A DNA stretch of 64,000 nucleotides from Thioclava pacifica DSM 10166 (GTDB taxonomy: Bacteria > Pseudomonadota > Alphaproteobacteria > Rhodobacterales > Rhodobacteraceae). Location of the stretch: positions 372,001 to 436,000 of the forward strand of contig NZ_AUND01000023.1 of NCBI RefSeq assembly GCF_000714535.1, in the 5' to 3' direction. A program made the translations under genes and the position numbers. Position 1 is the first letter of the stretch; every line of letters begins with the position of its first letter. The notes under the pieces are model-generated. The model was not told the origin of the DNA. It worked only from the letters and a program-made list of their open reading frames with translations, and made no database searches. Shown here in pieces: positions 35,144 through 44,196 of this stretch.

Positions 35144-35916
35144 TGCAGGTCGCGCCCTTTTCCCCTGACGAGCTGACCGAGGACGGCTTTCTGGGCGGGC
35201 GGTTGCGGATCGCCCAGCCCCGCGCGGGGTATCGCGCGGCGATGGATCCGGTTCTTCTGGCGGCGGCCTGTCATGCGCGCCCCGGCCAGTCGGTGCTGGA
35301 ACTGGGCTGCGGGGCAGGGGTGGCGAGTCTGTGCCTTGGCTGCCGCGTGCCGGGTGTCGCGCTGACCGGGCTCGAGCTGCAACCGGCCTATGCCGCGCTG
35401 GCGCGCGAGAATGCCGCGCGCAACGGGATCGCATTCGAGGTCATGGAGGGCGATCTGTCTCGGATGCCGCCCGATCTGCGCGCACGCAGTTTCGACCATG
35501 TCATTGCCAATCCACCCTATTTCGGCGCGTCCGACGGCACGCCCGCAACTGACGCGGGCCGCGAGCGGGCGCAGCGCGAGGCGACCCCGATCTCGGACTG
35601 GATCGACGCGGGGCTCAAACGGCTCAAGCCCGAGGGCTGGATCACCATCATTCAGCAGGCCGACCGGCTCGGAGATCTGCTCGACGGCTTGAAATCGCGG
35701 GCCGGAGCCACCACGATTCTTCCTATAGCCCCGCGCGAAGGTCGCGCGGCGCGGCGGGTCATTGTCACGGCCCGCAAGGGCGCGAAAACGCCCCTGAAGC
35801 TGCTTGCGCCTTTTGTGCTGCATGCAGAGCCCGCGCATTCACGGGATGCGGAGGATTTAACGAATATTGCGCGCGCAATCCTGCGCGATGCTCAAATCTT
35901 GCCGATCGAGCGTTAA
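35143..35916 (+). CDS. tRNA1(Val)-(A37)-N6-methyltransferase-like SAM enzyme
   Basis: The 257-residue methyltransferase has the SAM motif VLELGCGAGVASLCLGCR at about residue 50 and the N6-adenine/glutamine signature VIANPPYFGA at about residue 122. The N-terminal segment RIAQPRAGYRAAMDPVLLAA is typical of the YfiC/TrmN6 group, which modifies A37 of tRNA1-Val. The target is inferred from the family. It overlaps the DUF2007 stop by one base and ends 46 bp before a promoter. Confidence 0.85.
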   Translation: MQVAPFSPDELTEDGFLGGRLRIAQPRAGYRAAMDPVLLAAACHARPGQSVLELGCGAGVASLCLGCRVPGVALTGLELQPAYAALARENAARNGIAFEVMEGDLSRMPPDLRARSFDHVIANPPYFGASDGTPATDAGRERAQREATPISDWIDAGLKRLKPEGWITIIQQADRLGDLLDGLKSRAGATTILPIAPREGRAARRVIVTARKGAKTPLKLLAPFVLHAEPAHSRDAEDLTNIARAILRDAQILPIER

Positions 35917-35961
35917 CGCTTTCGCAAGATTTCGCGAAAAATCTGGGGATAACCCGAGTTT

Positions 35962-35990
35962 TTGCGACAATTCCGTGACACGACTCAAAT
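35962..35990 (+). promoter_or_regulatory. Candidate promoter for the DUF465 gene
   Basis: TTGCGA (35962-35967) and TCAAAT (35985-35990) are 17 bases apart. The start codon is 44 bases further on, with GAGAGGAG before it. The gene ends at a strong terminator, so this looks like a single-gene unit. Confidence 0.5.
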
Positions 35991-36034
35991 CCTGTGCTGC
36001 AATATTGAGGCTGACAACTAGAGAGGAGACTGCC

Positions 36035-36202
36035 ATGTCGCTTGGTTCGCATATCCACGAACTTCGCAAAAAACATGAGGCTCTGTCGATGGAGGTCGAG
36101 CGCGCCGCGCGCCGCCCTGGCATCGACGATCTCGAAATCGCCCAGATGAAGAAGCAGAAGCTTCGGTTGAAAGAGGAGATCAACCGACTCGAATCGGCCT
36201 AA
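36035..36202 (+). CDS. DUF465 small coiled-coil protein
   Basis: The 55-residue protein, MSLGSHIHELRKKHEALSME onwards, matches the short DUF465 family (YdcH-like). It is highly charged and heptad-patterned (MKKQKLRLKEEINRLES), so a short helical hairpin or dimer is likely. Its function is unknown. It has its own promoter and terminator, which suggests high or separate expression. Confidence 0.92.
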   Translation: MSLGSHIHELRKKHEALSMEVERAARRPGIDDLEIAQMKKQKLRLKEEINRLESA

Positions 36203-36225
36203 AGAGGCCCCTCTCACGAATTTTC

Positions 36226-36249
36226 CGGGCCGTCCTTCGGGGCGGCCCG
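36226..36249 (+). terminator. Rho-independent terminator after DUF465
   Basis: CGGGCCGTCC and GGGCGGCCCG form a 10-bp stem (one G-T) with a TTCG tetraloop at 36236-36239. TGGCATTT follows. It lies 23 bases after the DUF465 stop and may also serve the convergent EamA gene. Confidence 0.85.
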
Positions 36250-36268
36250 TGGCATTTCAGGGGGGTGT

Positions 36269-37150
36269 TCAGACGCCTGGTTCGGGGCGCATCTTTCGCC
36301 GCCCGCCAAGCGCCGCCAGCCCTGCACCGCCTGCGATGAGCGCCGCCGAAATCAGCAGGGTCGGGCTTGCCGGTGCGATCCCGACCGCCACCAGCACCAG
36401 CGTTGAGACCAAAGGCGCCGCATAGGAAGCTGTGCCGAGAAGCTGGATATCTCCTCGTTTCACGCCCAGATCCCAAGTGTAGAAGGCCAAGCCCACCGGT
36501 CCCAGCCCCAGCGCGAGAACGGAGGCCCAGCCGAGCGCGTCTTCCGGCCAGACCGTCGGCTCCAGCACCAGATGGGCCAGCCCCGACAGCACCGAGGTCG
36601 CCAGACAATAGACCGCCACCGCCGCCGTCGGCACCGTGCCGAACCGACGCGAGAGCAGCGAATAGCTCGACCAGGTCAGCGCGCAGACCAGCGCGAGCGC
36701 ATAGCCGGGCAGGGCGCTCGCATCCGCCGAGAGCCCGCCACCCAGGATCAGCGCCGCGCCCGCAAACGCCATCGCCGCCCCCGCGATATGCCAAAGCGTC
36801 AACCGCTCGCCGGGCAAGAGGCCCGAGAACAACACGATCAGAAGCGGCCAGAGATAGGCGATCAACCCGGCCTCGGCCGGGGGCGCGAGACGCAGCGCCG
36901 AGAAATAGAACAGGTGATAGCCGAAGAGCCCCGCTGTCCCCGCCGCATAGACCTTCCACGACACCGTGCGCAGCTGGCCGATGCTGCCCGTCGCGATCAG
37001 CCAGACCACCCCGATCGCCCCGCCCACCGCGAAACACAGCGCATTGAGCAACAGCGGCGGCACCGGGGCCGAGCCCACGGTGAACAGCGCCAGCAGCGCC
37101 CAGAGCAGGACGGCGGTGAAGCCGATGGAGGTTGCCTTGCCGCGCGTCAT
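36269..37150 (-). CDS. EamA/DMT-family transporter
   Basis: A 293-residue inner-membrane protein with ten predicted helices in two EamA halves. The first contains LRLAPPAEAGLIAYLWPLLI, a hallmark of DMT exporters, and the second YTWDLGVKRGDIQLLGTASY. YddG- and YtfF-like members export amino acids or metabolites; the substrate is unknown. I chose the ATG at 37150 because GGGGAC is 5 bases upstream. It follows phaB on the minus strand but a terminator separates them. Confidence 0.88.
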   Translation of the reverse strand: MTRGKATSIGFTAVLLWALLALFTVGSAPVPPLLLNALCFAVGGAIGVVWLIATGSIGQLRTVSWKVYAAGTAGLFGYHLFYFSALRLAPPAEAGLIAYLWPLLIVLFSGLLPGERLTLWHIAGAAMAFAGAALILGGGLSADASALPGYALALVCALTWSSYSLLSRRFGTVPTAAVAVYCLATSVLSGLAHLVLEPTVWPEDALGWASVLALGLGPVGLAFYTWDLGVKRGDIQLLGTASYAAPLVSTLVLVAVGIAPASPTLLISAALIAGGAGLAALGGRRKMRPEPGV

Positions 37151-37170
37151 GCCGTCCCCGCGAAATGAAA

Positions 37171-37193
37171 GAGGCCCGCAAGATGCGGGCCTC
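37171..37193 (-). terminator. Rho-independent terminator after phaB
   Basis: GAGGCCCGCA (37171-37180) pairs with TGCGGGCCTC (37184-37193) around a 3-base loop. On the minus strand TTTCATTT follows. Confidence 0.85.
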
Positions 37194-37217
37194 GGGTCCG
37201 ATTGCCAAGAGGCGAAA

Positions 37218-37940
37218 TCAGACGAAATACTGACCGCCATTCGCGGTGATCGTCGAGCCGGTGATGAAGCCCGCATCGTCCGAGGAAAGGAAGACCACGC
37301 AGCGTGCGATCTCTTCGGGCTCGCCCAGACGGCCGACCGGGATCTGGCCGATGATCGCCTCGCGCACCTTTTCCGGCACCGCCATCACCATCTCGGTCGC
37401 GATATAGCCGGGGCAGATCGCGTTCACGGTGATGCCCGCGCGCGCGCCTTCCTGCGCCAGCGCCTTGGTGAAGCCCAGATCGCCCGCCTTCGCCGCCGAG
37501 TAGTTGGCCTGACCGAACTGACCCTTCTGACCGTTGATCGAGGAGATGTTCACGATCCGGCCGAACTTCCGGTCGCGCATCTTCGTCCAGAGCGGGTGGG
37601 TCATGTTGAAGATACCGCTGAGGTTGGTGTCGATCACCTCGTTCCACTGCTCGCGGCTCATCTTGTGGAAGGGCGCGTCGCGGGTGATGCCGGCGTTGTT
37701 GACCAGCACGTCGATCGGGCCGACTTCGGCTTCGATCTGCTCGATGCCCGCGGCGCAGGCGTCGTAATCGGCGACCGACCATTTGTAGGTCTTGATGCCG
37801 GTTTCCGCGGTGAACTTGGCTGCGGCCTCGTCATTGCCGGCATAGTTCGCGACGACGGTGTAGCCCGCCGCCTGAAGCGCTTTCGAGATGGCGGCGCCGA
37901 TGCCGCGCGATCCGCCGGTGACCAATGCAACTCTGGACAT
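37218..37940 (-). CDS. phaB: Acetoacetyl-CoA reductase
   Basis: A 240-residue short-chain dehydrogenase that reduces acetoacetyl-CoA to (R)-3-hydroxybutyryl-CoA with NADPH, the second step of polyhydroxybutyrate synthesis and a feeder of the ethylmalonyl-CoA pathway. The cofactor motif is VALVTGGSRGIGAAIS. The catalytic residues are in ISSINGQKGQFGQANYSAAK (Ser, Tyr, Lys). The substrate-type GYIATEMVMAVPEKV is PhaB-like. The start has GGAGGAGG. It lies downstream of phaA, but a strong terminator between them suggests an own promoter. Confidence 0.95.
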   Translation of the reverse strand: MSRVALVTGGSRGIGAAISKALQAAGYTVVANYAGNDEAAAKFTAETGIKTYKWSVADYDACAAGIEQIEAEVGPIDVLVNNAGITRDAPFHKMSREQWNEVIDTNLSGIFNMTHPLWTKMRDRKFGRIVNISSINGQKGQFGQANYSAAKAGDLGFTKALAQEGARAGITVNAICPGYIATEMVMAVPEKVREAIIGQIPVGRLGEPEEIARCVVFLSSDDAGFITGSTITANGGQYFV

Positions 37941-37990
37941 GATTCCTCCTCCAGGTGAAATTCCGTTGAAATGCTGTTACCGAAAATGAG

Positions 37991-38019
37991 AAAGGCGCGC
38001 AACATTGTTGCGCGCCTTT
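37991..38019 (-). terminator. Rho-independent terminator between phaA and phaB
   Basis: The stem AAAGGCGCGCAAC/GTTGCGCGCCTTT is perfect over 13 bp with a 3-base loop (38004-38006). T runs occur on both sides, so it can work either way. It sits between phaA and phaB, both on the minus strand. Confidence 0.9.
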
Positions 38020-38059
38020 TTTGCTTTTGCAGCAATTTATTACGCGCTGACCGTCTTGA

Positions 38060-39235
38060 TCAGAGCCCTTCGATGCACATCGCGACGCCCATGCCGCCGC
38101 CGATGCACAGCGTGGCGAGGCCTTTCTTCGCACTCTGACGCTTCATTTCGAACAGCAGCGTGTTCAGGATGCGGCAGCCAGACGCGCCGATCGGGTGACC
38201 GATGGCGATCGCGCCGCCATTGACGTTCACCTTGTCGGTATCCCAGCCCATGTCCTTGTTCACCGCGCAGGCCTGCGCTGCGAAGGCTTCGTTCGCCTCG
38301 ATCAGATCGAGATCCGAGGCCTTCCAGCCCGCCTTTTCCAGCGCCTTGCGCGAGGACGGGATCGGGCCGCAGCCCATGATCGACGGATCGAGACCGGCGG
38401 TCGCGTAAGAGGCGATCCGCGCCAGCGGGGTCAGCCCGCGCTTGGCGGCCTCTTCTTCGGTCATCAGCAGCACGGCCGCCGCGCCGTCATTGATCCCGGA
38501 GGCGTTGCCCGCGGTGACCGAGCCATCCTTGGTGAAGGCCGGGCGCAGCTTCTGCATCGATTCCAGTGTCGCGCCGTGGCGGATATATTCGTCCTGATCG
38601 ACAACCGTCTCGCCCTTGCGGGTCTTCACGGTGAAGGGGATGATCTCGTCGGCGAACTTGCCGGCCTTCTGCGCGGCCTCGGCCTTGTTCTGCGAGGCGA
38701 GCGCGAATTCGTCCTGCATCTCGCGCGAGATCTGCCACTGGTTCGCGACATTCTCGGCGGTCTGGCCCATGTGGTAGCCGTTGAAAGCGTCCCACAGCCC
38801 GTCCTTGATCATCGAGTCGATCATCTTCATGTCGCCCATCTTCTGGCCCGCGCGCAGATGCGCGACATGGGGCGACAGCGACATGCTTTCCTGACCGCCC
38901 GCGATCACGATATCCGCGTCGCCGCACAGGATGTGCTGGGCGCCGAGCGCGACGGTGCGCAGACCCGAGCCGCAAACCTGGTTGATCGACCAGGCGGCGG
39001 ATTCGATCGGGAGACCGGCATTGATATGGGCCTGGCGGGCGGGGTTCTGGCCTTGCCCGGCGGTCAGGACCTGACCGAGGATGGTTTCCGAAACTTCGCC
39101 TTTCTCGATCCCGGCGCGGGCGACGACCGCCTCGAGCACCGCTGCGCCCAGGTCATGGGCCGGGGTGTTCGCGAACGACCCAAGGAACGAGCCGACGGGC
39201 GTGCGCGCGGCCGAGACGATGACGACATTTGTCAT
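38060..39235 (-). CDS. phaA: Acetyl-CoA acetyltransferase (beta-ketothiolase)
   Basis: The 391-residue thiolase condenses two acetyl-CoA to acetoacetyl-CoA. The nucleophilic cysteine is in [15 protein letters not shown] at about residue 88, the second active-site region is in [10 protein letters not shown], and the catalytic C-terminal [15 protein letters not shown] and [15 protein letters not shown] are intact. [15 protein letters not shown] is the usual thiolase start. It pairs functionally with phaB. The GGAGGTT site before the start is good. Confidence 0.96.
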   Translation of the reverse strand: MTNVVIVSAARTPVGSFLGSFANTPAHDLGAAVLEAVVARAGIEKGEVSETILGQVLTAGQGQNPARQAHINAGLPIESAAWSINQVCGSGLRTVALGAQHILCGDADIVIAGGQESMSLSPHVAHLRAGQKMGDMKMIDSMIKDGLWDAFNGYHMGQTAENVANQWQISREMQDEFALASQNKAEAAQKAGKFADEIIPFTVKTRKGETVVDQDEYIRHGATLESMQKLRPAFTKDGSVTAGNASGINDGAAAVLLMTEEEAAKRGLTPLARIASYATAGLDPSIMGCGPIPSSRKALEKAGWKASDLDLIEANEAFAAQACAVNKDMGWDTDKVNVNGGAIAIGHPIGASGCRILNTLLFEMKRQSAKKGLATLCIGGGMGVAMCIEGL

Positions 39236-39385
39236 GGGAACCTCCTCATCACTTTCAGAGAGCCGGCGCCAATACGCGCCTGCTTGCTGCCGCGCAGCAT
39301 GGCGAAAGCGGACGTCAGGTCAAGTCGAATCACGCGTATCAGGCGATTGTTAGCGTAATTTTATTGCGCAAATGGGCACTCAAAC

Positions 39386-40231
39386 TCATGCAGTCTTGCG
39401 TCCCGACCCCGATTTTGCCTCCCATTGTGGATGCACTGTCGGCACGCCGAAATAGTATCCCTGCATGCAATCGACCCCCAACGCGGCGAGATATTCGGCA
39501 TCGGCACTGCTCTCGACCGCCTCGGCCACGGTAAACATCTCGAAATGGCGCGCGATATCGAGCAGCGACTTCGTCAGCGCCTGATTGTCGGGGTCGATCG
39601 CGATACCACGAATGAATTGCCCGTCGATCTTGAGAATGTCGAAATAGAAATCGCGCAGGTATCGAAACGAGGTGTAGCCGGCGCCGAAATCATCGAGCGC
39701 GAAGCTCACCCCGCGGGCTTGCAGATCCTCCATGAAGACCGTCACCAGTTCGGGCATGTGCATGGCCGAGCTTTCGGTGATTTCCAGGATCAGCCGGTCG
39801 GCAATGGTTTCGTCGATCGCCAGGCCGCGATTGAGTGTCTTCATCCAGTTCGGATATCCGATCGAGCGGGCCGACATATTGACCGCGAGGCGCAGATCCT
39901 CCTGTTCGAGCAGCGCCTGCAATCCCATTTCGAGCGCGAGGCAGTCCAGCTTGCGACCGAGCTCCGTCATTTCGACGGTCTCGATGAAATCCTTGGCCGG
40001 GATGATCCGTCCCGTTTCGTCGAGCACGCGGATCAGCCCCTCGTAGAAAGCGGGCTGCTCGGGCCGTCGGGTCTGGATCACCGGCTGGTAGGCCAGCATG
40101 ACCTCGCGGTGCTCGATCGCGCGCCGGACCATGGCGATGGTCGCACGATCCTGTTCCGCCACCGCGTAGCTCAGCGGGCTGTCGAGATCGGGGCTGATCC
40201 CCGTGGCTGTATGCGCGCCGCGATTCGTCAT
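39386..40231 (-). CDS. EAL-domain cyclic-di-GMP phosphodiesterase
   Basis: A 281-residue stand-alone EAL protein predicted to cleave c-di-GMP to pGpG. The signature reads YEGLIR instead of EALLR, an allowed variant since Glu and Arg remain. The other metal and catalytic residues are there: VNMSARSI (Asn), LEITESS (Glu), DDFGAGYTSFRYL, DILKIDGQFI (Lys), TVAEAVES (Glu) and MQGYYFG (Gln). There is no GGDEF or membrane domain. I chose the ATG at 40231 with GGAGGGAC upstream. It is divergent from the PAS gene 183 bp away, so the two may share regulation. Confidence 0.9.
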   Translation of the reverse strand: MTNRGAHTATGISPDLDSPLSYAVAEQDRATIAMVRRAIEHREVMLAYQPVIQTRRPEQPAFYEGLIRVLDETGRIIPAKDFIETVEMTELGRKLDCLALEMGLQALLEQEDLRLAVNMSARSIGYPNWMKTLNRGLAIDETIADRLILEITESSAMHMPELVTVFMEDLQARGVSFALDDFGAGYTSFRYLRDFYFDILKIDGQFIRGIAIDPDNQALTKSLLDIARHFEMFTVAEAVESSADAEYLAALGVDCMQGYYFGVPTVHPQWEAKSGSGRKTA

Positions 40232-40414
40232 CTGTCCCTCCGACCGACACCGTTGTCGCTCACCATCGCGCCAAGCCGCTAAGAAGCGGTAAAGAGGTAT
40301 CGGTCGGGTCATCCCATGGTTAATGAGCGACTGAGCGCATCGGTCTAAAGGAATTCGTAAGGATGCGGGCGCTAGGATCGGGGCGAATCCATTGGCGGGA
40401 GGATGCCGCGCATC

Positions 40415-41656
40415 ATGAACCTTGAAACCGATCCGCACGACCGCTTCGGCGACGAAGTGCCGTTCGCGCTGCACGAGCTCTTCTATTCCCGCACCGATCC
40501 GCGCGGAGTGATCCAGGCGGGAAACGAGATCTTTCGTCGGGTGTCGGGTTACGACTGGTCCGAACTGATTGGCGCGCCGCATAAGATCGTGCGCCATCCC
40601 GATACGCCCAAAGGCGTGTTCCGGTTGCTCTGGGACGCGATCCAGAAGGGCCATCCGATGGGCGCCTATGTGAAGAACCGCGCGAAGAACGGTGGCTGGT
40701 ATTGGGTTTTCGCGGTCTTGCTGCCGATCGACGGGGGATATCTCTCGGTGCGGCTCAAGCCGGTCAGCGAGCTTTCGGGCCGGATTCAAAAATTCTACAG
40801 CGAACTCTCGGCCCGCGAGCGCGATGAGACGCTCGATCCGGAGCAGTCGGTTGCGATCCTGCGCGCCCAGGCAGAAGCCAGCGGCTATGCCAGTTACACC
40901 GCTTTCATGGCCTATGCGCTGTCGCTTGAACTGGCGGAACGCGACCGCCAGTTGCGGCGCGCGGTCGATGCGCGCACGAGCATGCTCGGCGAGATGAACG
41001 AAGCCATGGCCAAGCTGACGAAGGAACAGATTGGACTGCTGCGCAGTTTCGAGGCCTTGCAGTCGGTGCCCAATAATATGCGCATCGTGGCGTCGAGGCT
41101 CGAACCCTCCGGCGGCCCGGTCTCGGCGATTTCGGAAAATTACAAAGCCTCTTCGGTGGTGATTTCCGAGCGGTTGCGCCAGTTCGTGGCCGGGCGCGAC
41201 AATCTCTGCGCGCAAATGGCCTGGCAGGTGGCGCGCGCACTCTTCCTGCTCGGGTGCAGCCGAGTCCTGCCCGAGATGAATCGTGAGTTCCGCGAAGAAG
41301 AGACGCATGAGAAGATCGACTTCGCCGAGGAGCGGACGCTTTTGGCGCAGCTCGAGGTGAAGGGGATTTCCGATGCGCGCGCGGCAATGCTATCGGCCGC
41401 TGATTTCGCAGCCCAGATGACTCAGCAAAGCCGCGATATCCGGCGCCAGATGCTCGGGCTCGACACGATCCGGGTTCTCGGGCGGGTCGAATGCGGACGA
41501 ATGCGCGATTCGAGCGAAGGGCTGAGCGCCACGATCGATCAGCTCGACAGCTTCCACGACGATATCAAGTCGCGGCTCGAGGCAATCATGCGCCTGTCCG
41601 AGGTGGTGAAACATTCGCTCACCCGCTATCTGCGGCTTGAACAAGCCGCGGCCTAG
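40415..41656 (+). CDS. Aer-like PAS protein with C-terminal helical region
   Basis: A 413-residue protein. Residues about 20-120 form a PAS domain close to the redox sensor Aer: TDPRGVIQAGNEIFRRVSGY, then GAPHKIVRHPDTPKGVFRL and VKNRAKNGGWYWV. RHPD and the following Trp are the FAD-pocket signature in Aer-type PAS domains. The C-terminal 280 residues are helical and do not match a kinase, MCP signalling tip or GGDEF that I can recognise. The start is uncertain: GGGAGG is 12 bases before ATG 40415 and touches ATG 40403. It is divergent from the EAL gene, suggesting redox-linked c-di-GMP control. Confidence 0.75.
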   Translation: MNLETDPHDRFGDEVPFALHELFYSRTDPRGVIQAGNEIFRRVSGYDWSELIGAPHKIVRHPDTPKGVFRLLWDAIQKGHPMGAYVKNRAKNGGWYWVFAVLLPIDGGYLSVRLKPVSELSGRIQKFYSELSARERDETLDPEQSVAILRAQAEASGYASYTAFMAYALSLELAERDRQLRRAVDARTSMLGEMNEAMAKLTKEQIGLLRSFEALQSVPNNMRIVASRLEPSGGPVSAISENYKASSVVISERLRQFVAGRDNLCAQMAWQVARALFLLGCSRVLPEMNREFREEETHEKIDFAEERTLLAQLEVKGISDARAAMLSAADFAAQMTQQSRDIRRQMLGLDTIRVLGRVECGRMRDSSEGLSATIDQLDSFHDDIKSRLEAIMRLSEVVKHSLTRYLRLEQAAA

Positions 41657-41723
41657 CGTCGCGGCGCACCCCAGAGGCGACGGGGCGGCAGGCGGGTCCG
41701 CTAAGTCCCGCGGGAGCGCCGCG

Positions 41724-41773
41724 CCAGCACATCGAGAGACCGGATAGACCAGCACATCGAGAGACAGGATGAG
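41724..41773. repeat. 25-bp tandem duplication
   Basis: Two copies of a 25-base unit beginning CCAGCACATCGAGAGAC occur at 41724-41748 and 41749-41773, with two or three differences near the end of each. It lies in the 269-bp gap after the PAS gene and is not part of a gene I can support. Confidence 0.8.
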
Positions 41774-41783
41774 AAGGTGGCCT

Positions 41784-41804
41784 CGCGAAGGGTCGGCCTT
41801 CGCG
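41784..41804 (+). terminator. Hairpin after the PAS gene
   Basis: CGCGAAGG (41784-41791) pairs with CCTTCGCG (41797-41804), 5-base loop, followed by TCTTCG. It is a plausible weak terminator. It lies 128 bp after the stop of the PAS gene. Confidence 0.5.
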
Positions 41805-41925
41805 TCTTCGATCCGGAGATGTCCAATCTCCGCGCATTCCAGCCGACCTGCGCGCTCCCTCAGGATTCGCAGCGGGCTATGGCACCAGCGGTGAACCGTC
41901 TCCCAAGGCCCGCTCTGCCAAGGGC

Positions 41926-42474
41926 TTACTTGTCGTCGATCAGCGCCTGGATGACCTTCTTGGCCTCGGGAGAATCCCATTCCGCCCCGCCGATCATCCG
42001 CCCGACCTCATGGCCGTTATGGTCGATCAGCACCGAGACCGGCAGGCCCAGAACCCCCATCGCGCGCGCGGCAAAATTCGCATCGTCATGGAAGCGCGGC
42101 AGGGCGTCGATGCCTTCCTTGTCGAAGAAAGACGCGACCTTCGCGGGCGAATTCGAGCCACCCGTCGCGATCGTCAGAACCTTGAAATCGTCGGGCCCGA
42201 ATGCTTTTTGCAGCGCGTTCAGTGAGGGCATTTCCTCGCGGCACGGCGGGCACCAGGTGGCCCAGAAGTTGATCAGAACGACCTTGCCTTCGAACTCTTT
42301 CATCGAATGCTCGGCCCCGGTCTCGTCGGTGAATGAGAAGGGCGGAAGCGGCAGAGGCTTCGAATAGGTGACGAGCGACTCCATCTGCCCATCCTTGACC
42401 GCATCGAGATCGGCGGCCTGCGCAACATTTGCACCCAGCGCCAGCGCCGTATAAAGGACGAGAAATCGTAACAT
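41926..42474 (-). CDS. TlpA-like thiol-disulfide reductase
   Basis: A 182-residue exported thioredoxin-fold protein with a signal peptide ([17 protein letters not shown]). The active site is [15 protein letters not shown] at about residue 75, a TlpA/ResE-type CPPC motif. The cis-proline lies in [11 protein letters not shown]. Such proteins reduce disulfides in the periplasm, often for cytochrome maturation. No cytochrome gene is near. It is divergent from argH (26 bp gap), so the start is well limited. Its cytoplasmic electron donor is not in the window. Confidence 0.92.
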   Translation of the reverse strand: MLRFLVLYTALALGANVAQAADLDAVKDGQMESLVTYSKPLPLPPFSFTDETGAEHSMKEFEGKVVLINFWATWCPPCREEMPSLNALQKAFGPDDFKVLTIATGGSNSPAKVASFFDKEGIDALPRFHDDANFAARAMGVLGLPVSVLIDHNGHEVGRMIGGAEWDSPEAKKVIQALIDDK

Positions 42475-42500
42475 ATCGCCTCCGTAAAAGGGCCCGAACC

Positions 42501-43907
42501 ATGACCGACGACACCGCAGAGAACAAGGCCTCCAACGCGATGTGGGGCGGGCGTTTCGCCGCAGGGCCCGACGCGATCATGGAGGCGATCAACGCCTCGA
42601 TCGGGTTCGACCAGCGGCTCTACGCGCAAGATATCCGCGGCAGCCGGGCCCACGCCGCGATGCTCGCTGCGCAAGGCATCATTACTGATAAGGATGCCGA
42701 GGCGATCGGGGAAGGGTTGATCACGGTTTTGTCAGAAATCGAAGCGGGCGATTTCCCCTTCTCGACCGCGCTCGAAGACATCCACATGAATGTCGAGGCG
42801 CGGCTGAAGGAAATCGTCGGCGAACCGGCGGGGCGGCTGCATACCGCGCGCTCGCGCAATGACCAGGTCGCGACCGATTTCCGGCTCTGGGTGCGCGAGC
42901 AATGCGACGCCGCGATCACCGGGCTCGACGCGCTGATCCGCGCGGCGTTGGGCCGGGCCGAGGAGGGCGCCGATTGGGTCATGCCCGGCTTCACCCATCT
43001 GCAGACCGCGCAGCCCGTGACCTTCGGCCATCACATGATGGCCTATGTCGAGATGTTCGCGCGCGACAAATCCCGCTTTGAAGACGCGCGCAAGCGGATG
43101 AACGAATGCCCGCTGGGGGCGGCGGCGCTGGCCGGCACCGGTTTCCCGATCGACCGGCACGCGACCGCGGCGGCGCTTGGCTTCGACCGGCCGATGGCAA
43201 ACTCGCTCGATGCGGTCTCGGATCGCGATTTCGCGCTGGAATTCCTGTCGGCCTCCTCGATCTGCGCGGTGCATCTGTCGCGCCTCGCCGAAGAGCTGGT
43301 GATCTGGTCCTCCGCGCAGTTCCGCTTCGTTGCGATGTCGGACAAGTGGTCGACGGGCTCCTCGATCATGCCGCAGAAACGCAACCCCGACGCGGCCGAG
43401 CTGATCCGCGCCAAGATCGGCCGCATCCTCGGCGCCTCGGTCGCGCTGTTCACCGTGATGAAGGGCCTGCCGCTCGCCTATTCCAAGGACATGCAGGAAG
43501 ACAAGGAGCAGGTCTTCGACGCCGCCGACAACCTGATGCTGGCGCTCGCCGCGATGGCGGGGATGATCTCCGACATGGTGGTCAATGCCGACAAGCTGGA
43601 GGCCGCGGCCTCGGGCGGGTTCTCGACCGCGACCGATCTGGCCGATTGGCTGGTGCGCGAGGCGGGGCTGCCCTTCCGCGACGCCCACCACGTGACCGGT
43701 TCGCTCGTCGCGATGGCCGAGGAGAAGGGCTGCGATCTGCCCGATCTAAGCCTAGACGAGATGCAATCCGTCAACGCCGCCATCACCGAGAGTGTCTTCG
43801 ACGTGCTCGGGGTTCACAACTCGGTCGCCTCGCGGCAATCTTACGGCGGAACCGCACCCGATCAGGTGCGCGCCCAGGTTGCCCGCTGGAAGGACCTTCT
43901 TGGATGA
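42501..43907 (+). CDS. argH: Argininosuccinate lyase
   Basis: ArgH splits argininosuccinate to arginine and fumarate, the last step of arginine synthesis. The 468-residue protein has the fumarase/ASL signature [16 protein letters not shown] at about residue 290, plus [33 protein letters not shown] and [20 protein letters not shown] chose the ATG at 42501. The next gene overlaps its stop by four bases (ATGA), and the set argH-lipoprotein-lptM-lysA looks like one operon. Confidence 0.97.
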   Translation: MTDDTAENKASNAMWGGRFAAGPDAIMEAINASIGFDQRLYAQDIRGSRAHAAMLAAQGIITDKDAEAIGEGLITVLSEIEAGDFPFSTALEDIHMNVEARLKEIVGEPAGRLHTARSRNDQVATDFRLWVREQCDAAITGLDALIRAALGRAEEGADWVMPGFTHLQTAQPVTFGHHMMAYVEMFARDKSRFEDARKRMNECPLGAAALAGTGFPIDRHATAAALGFDRPMANSLDAVSDRDFALEFLSASSICAVHLSRLAEELVIWSSAQFRFVAMSDKWSTGSSIMPQKRNPDAAELIRAKIGRILGASVALFTVMKGLPLAYSKDMQEDKEQVFDAADNLMLALAAMAGMISDMVVNADKLEAAASGGFSTATDLADWLVREAGLPFRDAHHVTGSLVAMAEEKGCDLPDLSLDEMQSVNAAITESVFDVLGVHNSVASRQSYGGTAPDQVRAQVARWKDLLG

Positions 43908-44062
43908 GAGCCCTCGCACCGTTCGCGTTGATTGGCCTGCTCGGCGCCTGCGCCGCCGATCCCGAACTGCACACCAATATCGGCCTCAATCGCGACGGGG
44001 TGCATGTCACTCCGGCCGCGACCGCGCGGGTCGGCATCGTGACGCTGTCGGTGACGCCATGA
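43904..44062 (+). CDS. Small lipoprotein, unknown
   Basis: A 52-residue product translated from the ATG at 43904. It has a lipoprotein signal ([12 protein letters not shown], lipobox LGAC near residue 16) and a short tail ending [13 protein letters not shown]. The mature part is only about 37 residues. The start overlaps the argH stop and the stop overlaps the next start, so it is translated as part of the operon. I do not recognise a family. Rhodobacteria often place a tiny lipoprotein here. Confidence 0.75.
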   Translation: MRALAPFALIGLLGACAADPELHTNIGLNRDGVHVTPAATARVGIVTLSVTP

Positions 44063-44184
44063 GCAAAGCCGCCACGCTCGCCCTTCTCGCCCTTTTCGCG
44101 CTCGCCGCCTGCGGTGTCGACGGCCCGCCCGTCCCGCCGTCCGAAGCCGACAGCGCCCAGTCCCAGACGCCTCAGTCCCAGTAA
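44059..44184 (+). CDS. lptM: LptM-like small lipoprotein (LPS translocon maturation)
   Basis: A 41-residue lipoprotein: signal TLALLALFALAACG with lipobox LAAC, then CGVDGPPVPPSEADS. The CGxxGPPxxP stretch after the lipid-modified cysteine is the hallmark of LptM (formerly YifL), which helps fold the LptD/E complex that exports LPS. Position just ahead of the diaminopimelate pathway gene lysA is the usual context; in E. coli it is next to dapF. The ATG at 44059 overlaps the preceding stop. Confidence 0.85.
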   Translation: MSKAATLALLALFALAACGVDGPPVPPSEADSAQSQTPQSQ

Positions 44185-44196
44185 TCGAGACCTCCC

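Noticed and set aside
37168-38020. phaA-phaB as a single operon
   Set aside because: A perfect 13-bp stem with T runs lies between the two genes and another terminator follows phaB, so separate transcription is more likely.
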